From CAMAPP01 sp046153685 (GTDB lineage: Bacteria; Pseudomonadota; Alphaproteobacteria; CADEGL01): DNA of 64,000 nt. The translations under genes were made by a program, and so were the position numbers. The stretch spans positions 1 to 64,000 of the forward strand of contig JBJXGH010000002.1 of NCBI GenBank assembly GCA_046153685.1, in the 5' to 3' direction. Below the pieces are notes generated by a model. The model made no database searches. It was given only the letters and a program-made list of their open reading frames with translations, and was not told the origin of the DNA. Below are positions 60,735-64,000 of this stretch, piece after piece (the stretch's first letter is position 1; every line of letters starts with the position of its first letter).

Positions 60735-62366
60735 TCAGGGTCGGGGCGGTAAAAGCCGCGAACGATCTCCCGCCGCCGCGGCTTCGAGTTCGGCGCGCGC
60801 GCGTTCGATGGCCGTCCCCCATTGACCGGGATGCCGTTGGCGGAACAGGCGCATGGACGGATACCACGGATTGTCGTTCTCGCGATCCCTGAGCCAGAGC
60901 CAATGGGCGACGAAGGCGACGAGAACCCAAACCGGCCGGCCAAGGGCCCCCGCCAGGTGCGCAACCGCACTATCGGTCATGAGAACAAGGTCGAGCCCCG
61001 CGATTGCCGCCGCCGTATCGGCGAAATCGCCGAGCAAGGGCGCCAAATTCACGATCGGCGCACCGGCATCGACCGTCTTCAATTCGATTTCCGGCGGCCC
61101 CTTCTGCAGGCTGTACAACTGTACGCCGGGCAAGTCGAAGGCGTGCAGGAAGGCCGCCAATCGCAGGGCGCGGTCGCGATTGCCCTTGAAGGTAATGCTG
61201 CCTGACCAGACGATGCCGACTTTGAGCTTGGCGCCGGCGCGGGCGAAGATTTCGTCAAATTTCAGCGCGCGCCCGCTGGGAATATTCAGATACGGCACCT
61301 TGGCCGGCACGTCGGCGATGTCGGGCGTGAAATAGCGCGGCAGGCTCAGCAAGGGATAGACGAGGTCGTGGGGCGGGGGCAGGGCTGGCGGCCCGGTCAT
61401 GGCACGCGGAACGAGTTCGTCAACGCCCAGGCCGGACATGAGTGTCATCAATTGGGGCTGACATTCGAGAATGACGGTTCCGCCGAGCGCCTTGACCATC
61501 GGCAGAAAGCGCGCGCATTGGATGGTGTCGCCGAAGCCCTGTTCGCCGTAAAGAAACAATCTCTTGCCCGCGAAGCTCTTGCCGTCCCAGGCCGTGCCGG
61601 CGCGCTTGCGATGGCGCTGTTCGGTAAGCTCCCAGCGGGATTCGTACGCCGGCCAGCCGCGCGCGTAGTCACCGAGATAGAGAAGCGCGCGCGCCCGGTC
61701 CCAGGAAGCATCGGGAAAATTCGGCTGCAGGGCAATCGCGCGATCATAATGGCGCAGCCCTTCCTCGAAATGCCCCGCCTGCACATAGGAGACGCCTAGA
61801 TTGTGGTGGATCTTGGCGTCATTCGGCTCTCGGGCGACCGCGATCTTATGCGCCTCGATCGCCGCTTCGATCTGGTGGTCGTCCTTGAGCGCGTTGCCGA
61901 GATTGCTGAATACGCCCGCGCTGTTGGGGTCGAGAGCTAGGGCGCGTTCGTAATACTGGACCGCATCCGCGTAACGATGCTGCATGCGCATGATGACGCC
62001 CAGCGCGTTGAGCGCCTGGGCAAGTGACGGCGCGCCGGCAACCGTGCCCGCTGCGCGTTCGAGCACGGCCACGACCCGACGGAACAGGATCTCGGCATCA
62101 AGATAACGCTTGGCTTCGTAGTGCTTCAGGCCGGCCTGGAATCCCTTCGTGATTTCCTCACCGGTCACGGGTCGGGCGTTTTGCACCGGTGCCACGGATC
62201 GAGGCGCCGCCGACTTTGCGACCGGAGGGGCCTTGGGTACTTGTCCGGGCTTTGGCGGCTGAGCCGTTGGGTGCTGAGGCGCGGCACCTTGTGGCGCTGG
62301 ACCAGCCTGGCTTCGGCGTGCCGCCGCCGCTGCCGCCATGCGGCGGGATTTTCTATTCTCGACCAT
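60735..62366 (-). CDS. TPR protein with C-terminal glycosyltransferase-like domain
   Basis: A 543-residue protein. The first 65 residues are low-complexity Ala/Pro/Gln-rich. TPR repeats follow at about 70-230 (ALNALGVIMRMQHRYADAVQYYERALALDPNS; NLGVSYVQAGHFEEGLRHYDRAIALQPNF). The C-terminal half (LFLYGEQGFGDTIQCARFLPMV ... VGIVWSGS ... LDLVLMTDSAVAHLAGALGRPVWVLV) resembles the heptosyltransferase/GT-B-like domain often fused to TPRs. Acceptor unknown; protein or polysaccharide glycosylation is possible. The start at ATG 62366 is accepted for want of a better one. Confidence 0.85.
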   Translation of the reverse strand: MVENRKSRRMAAAAAARRSQAGPAPQGAAPQHPTAQPPKPGQVPKAPPVAKSAAPRSVAPVQNARPVTGEEITKGFQAGLKHYEAKRYLDAEILFRRVVAVLERAAGTVAGAPSLAQALNALGVIMRMQHRYADAVQYYERALALDPNSAGVFSNLGNALKDDHQIEAAIEAHKIAVAREPNDAKIHHNLGVSYVQAGHFEEGLRHYDRAIALQPNFPDASWDRARALLYLGDYARGWPAYESRWELTEQRHRKRAGTAWDGKSFAGKRLFLYGEQGFGDTIQCARFLPMVKALGGTVILECQPQLMTLMSGLGVDELVPRAMTGPPALPPPHDLVYPLLSLPRYFTPDIADVPAKVPYLNIPSGRALKFDEIFARAGAKLKVGIVWSGSITFKGNRDRALRLAAFLHAFDLPGVQLYSLQKGPPEIELKTVDAGAPIVNLAPLLGDFADTAAAIAGLDLVLMTDSAVAHLAGALGRPVWVLVAFVAHWLWLRDRENDNPWYPSMRLFRQRHPGQWGTAIERARAELEAAAAGDRSRLLPPRP

Positions 62367-62706
62367 GGCTCAATGTTCCAAATCCGTCCGCCACGCCTGC
62401 GGCAAGCCTTCGGAAACTATAGATAATTCTGGCTATGTCCGCCATTCGTCCGATGCCGGAATTTATCGACAACCCGCCAGCCTTGTACGGCACAGTACAT
62501 CCGTCACAATACATTCATGCTCATGTCGCAGAAATAATAGAGACCGTGCCCCAGATTGCCCCAGCGCGTTTCCACGCCCCCTTTTGCCCCACATAGAGAA
62601 GATAATGGGGGCATAGCGCGCGCGCTTCGTCGCCTGATCCGAATATCCGTCACGGGCTGCAATTTCACGCCAATTCGATGCCTTATCCATGAACGAGGAA
62701 ACCGCC
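62367..62706. other. Intergenic region, no gene seen
   Basis: About 340 bp between the divergent TPR and substrate-binding-protein genes, lower in GC than the surrounding genes. It must hold both promoters. I found no convincing -35/-10 pair, RNA gene or coding frame. A short inverted repeat (TGCCCC at 62585-62590 with GGGGCA at 62608-62613) has a long loop and no T-run. Confidence 0.6.
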
Positions 62707-63762
62707 ATGCCTGAAATGAGTCTTAGTGCCCGAATGAAAGCTCTCGCGGTCGGCGCGGCATTGACGCTCGCTTGCGTCTTCGGCATTCCCGGCGATGCCG
62801 CCGCGAAGACCGAGTTGCTGGTTTACACCGCCATCGAGGCCGATGAACTGCCGGGCTTCAAGGCCGCGTTCGAAAAGGAATCCCCCGACATCGAAATCAA
62901 GTGGGTGCGCGATTCGACCGGCATCGTCACCTCGAAGCTTCTGGCCGAAAAGGCCAATCCGCAGGCCGATATCGTCTGGGGTCTGGCCGCGACGAGCCTG
63001 ATGATGTTGTCCGATCAAGGCTATTTCCAAGCCTACGCGCCCAAGGGTCTGGACAAGCTCGACGCGAGCTTCCGCGACAAGGCCAATCCGCCGATGTGGG
63101 TCGGCCAGCGCGCCTGGGCTGCGGCGATCTGCTTCAACACGGTGGAGGCTGCCAAGAAAAACCTGCCCAAGCCCGAGTCCTGGAAGGATCTGACCAAGGC
63201 CATTTACAAGGGCGCCATCACCATGCCGAACCCGAATTCCTCGGGCACCGGCTATCTCGATGTGTCGAGTTGGTTGCAGCTCTTCGGCGAGTCGGACGGT
63301 TGGAAGTACATGGACCAGTTGCACGAGAATATCGCCTGGTACACCCATTCCGGATCGAAGCCCTGCCGCCAGGCGGCCGCGGGTGAGGTTCCGATCGGTA
63401 TCGCCTTCGACTATCGCGCCGCCAAAACTAAGTCCGACGGCGCACCCATCGACGTGATCCTGCCCAAGGAAGGTCTCGGCTGGGACATGGAAGCCTTCGC
63501 CATCGTCAAGACCACCAAGAAGCTCGAGGCTGCGCGCAAATTCGCCGATTGGTCGATCACCCAGTCGGTGATGGAAAATCTTTACACCAAGGGCTATGCC
63601 CTCATCGCCATGCCCGGCGCATCCAAGCCCGTTGCCGGCCTGCCCGCGGATTTCTCGAAACTTCTGATCAAAAACGACTTCGCCTGGGCCGCGAAGAATC
63701 GCGAAAAGATCTTGGACGAATGGCGCAAGCGCTACGACGCCAAGTCCGAACCCAAGAGCTAA
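62707..63762 (+). CDS. 2-aminoethylphosphonate-type ABC transporter substrate-binding protein
   Basis: A 351-residue periplasmic protein. The signal peptide (to about residue 34, ending GDAAA) is followed by LLVYTAIEADELPGFKAAFEKESPDIEIKWVRDSTGIVTSKLLAEKANPQADIVWGLAATSL. I associate this string of motifs with putative 2-aminoethylphosphonate (or Fe3+-type) binding proteins. It has MPNPNSSGTGYLDVSSWLQ in the binding cleft. The first ATG (62689) lacks a ribosome site, but GAGGAA lies 6 bp before the ATG at 62707. A strong hairpin separates it from its ATPase. Confidence 0.85.
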   Translation: MPEMSLSARMKALAVGAALTLACVFGIPGDAAAKTELLVYTAIEADELPGFKAAFEKESPDIEIKWVRDSTGIVTSKLLAEKANPQADIVWGLAATSLMMLSDQGYFQAYAPKGLDKLDASFRDKANPPMWVGQRAWAAAICFNTVEAAKKNLPKPESWKDLTKAIYKGAITMPNPNSSGTGYLDVSSWLQLFGESDGWKYMDQLHENIAWYTHSGSKPCRQAAAGEVPIGIAFDYRAAKTKSDGAPIDVILPKEGLGWDMEAFAIVKTTKKLEAARKFADWSITQSVMENLYTKGYALIAMPGASKPVAGLPADFSKLLIKNDFAWAAKNREKILDEWRKRYDAKSEPKS

Positions 63763-63780
63763 ACCGAAAAGCGGCGCTTG

Positions 63781-63811
63781 CCCCCGCCGGACCGAATCCG
63801 GCGGGGGTTTT
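63781..63811 (+). terminator. Strong hairpin with T-run between binding protein and ATPase genes
   Basis: An 11-bp perfect stem (63781-63791 with 63797-63807) with a 5-nt loop is followed by TTTT. It starts 18 bp after the binding-protein stop and ends 16 bp before the next gene. In ABC operons such intergenic terminators usually reduce readthrough, so the binding protein is made in excess over the ATPase and permeases. Confidence 0.85.
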
Positions 63812-63827
63812 CATCGAGGTGGCAGTC

Positions 63828-64000
63828 ATGGCCGACGGCGCTGACAAGCATAGGCCGTACTTGCGGATCGAAGGCGTGAGCAAGGCCTTCGGTTCGTTCC
63901 ACGCCCTCAAGAACGTGACCCTGGACATCGCCGAGCGCGAGTTCGTCTGCTTCCTGGGTCCGTCGGGCTGCGGGAAGACGACCCTGCTGCGCGCCATCGC
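63828..64000 (+). CDS. ABC transporter ATP-binding protein, truncated by the window end
   Basis: The first 57 codons of an ABC ATPase: LRIEGVSKAFGSFHALKNVTLDIAEREFVCFLGPSGCGKTTLLRAI, ending in Walker A. The ATG at 63828 has GAGG upstream. It is presumed to be the ATPase for the binding protein at 62707, in a 2-aminoethylphosphonate or ferric-type importer. The rest lies outside the window. Confidence 0.9.
   Translation, partial: MADGADKHRPYLRIEGVSKAFGSFHALKNVTLDIAEREFVCFLGPSGCGKTTLLRAI

Noticed and set aside
62585..62613. Terminator or operator at an inverted repeat
   Set aside because: A 6-bp stem with a loop of over 15 nt and no T-run on either strand; likely chance.
1..64000. CRISPR arrays, tRNA/rRNA genes, insertion sequences, prophage
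   Set aside because: No spaced short direct-repeat array, no transposase or integrase frame and no tRNA-like gap was seen by reading; intergenic gaps are mostly under 200 bp.

Overview
The window is GC-rich, densely packed DNA with frequent 4-bp start/stop overlaps. It looks like an alphaproteobacterial chromosome, probably Rhodospirillales-like. The supporting evidence is a hopanoid cluster of the HpnCDE/Shc/HpnGH type, DgcAB-EtfAB and SoxBDAG N-demethylation genes, and queuosine genes in alphaproteobacterial form. Only the first ~600 bases, which hold a truncated DUF2971 gene, are clearly AT-richer and look accessory. I saw no rRNA, tRNA, CRISPR array, insertion sequence or phage genes.

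Left third (0.6-34 kb): an unusually large catabolic region for N-methylated and guanidino compounds. An 11-gene minus-strand operon runs from about 20.8 kb to 4.9 kb: soxB3-soxB2-soxB1-soxD-soxA-soxG-dgcA2-dgcA1-dgcB-etfA-etfB. A separate THF-dependent dimethylglycine/sarcosine dehydrogenase-type flavoenzyme and formate-THF ligase (fhs) lie at its 3' side. Methyl groups removed from glycine betaine-type intermediates would become methylene-THF, and Fhs would link the THF one-carbon pool to formate. A RidA protein and a guanidino hydrolase of the arginase/agmatinase family follow. Next comes a tight cassette of a TIM-barrel protein, two Fe(II)/2-oxoglutarate (PhyH) dioxygenases and a class II aldolase, which I cannot assign to a known pathway. 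After that come a D-arginine dehydrogenase-like flavoprotein coupled to a second RidA, two M20 amidohydrolases, two DoeA/creatinase-like M24 proteins and an alpha-methylacyl-CoA racemase.

Middle (34-49 kb): queuosine genes queA-tgt-(GNAT)-queF-queG on the minus strand, with a divergent YhhQ precursor transporter. Then comes the hopanoid cluster hpnC-hpnD-hpnE-shc-hpnG on plus, convergent with hpnH, ispH and hpnA on minus, and hpnM on plus. Together these make presqualene/squalene, cyclise it to hopene, extend it with an adenosyl group and supply isoprenoid precursors.

Right (49-64 kb): a TPP-dependent acetolactate-synthase-like enzyme, a CoA-transferase/enoyl-CoA hydratase pair, a polyamine ABC transporter (potD-B-C-A), an APC amino-acid permease and a fused kinase-like/P-loop protein. 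A small gene follows with a well-formed Fnr/FixK-type promoter, then a TPR protein. The window ends in a 2-aminoethylphosphonate-type ABC transporter, whose ATPase is cut off by the window end.

Most notable: the paralogue-rich demethylase region with the unassigned PhyH/aldolase cassette; a 26-bp triplication that creates two nested 9-codon ORFs in front of potA; a duplicated N-terminal motif in EtfA; lysine-rich tails on three metabolic enzymes; and the Fnr-type promoter at 60.7 kb.
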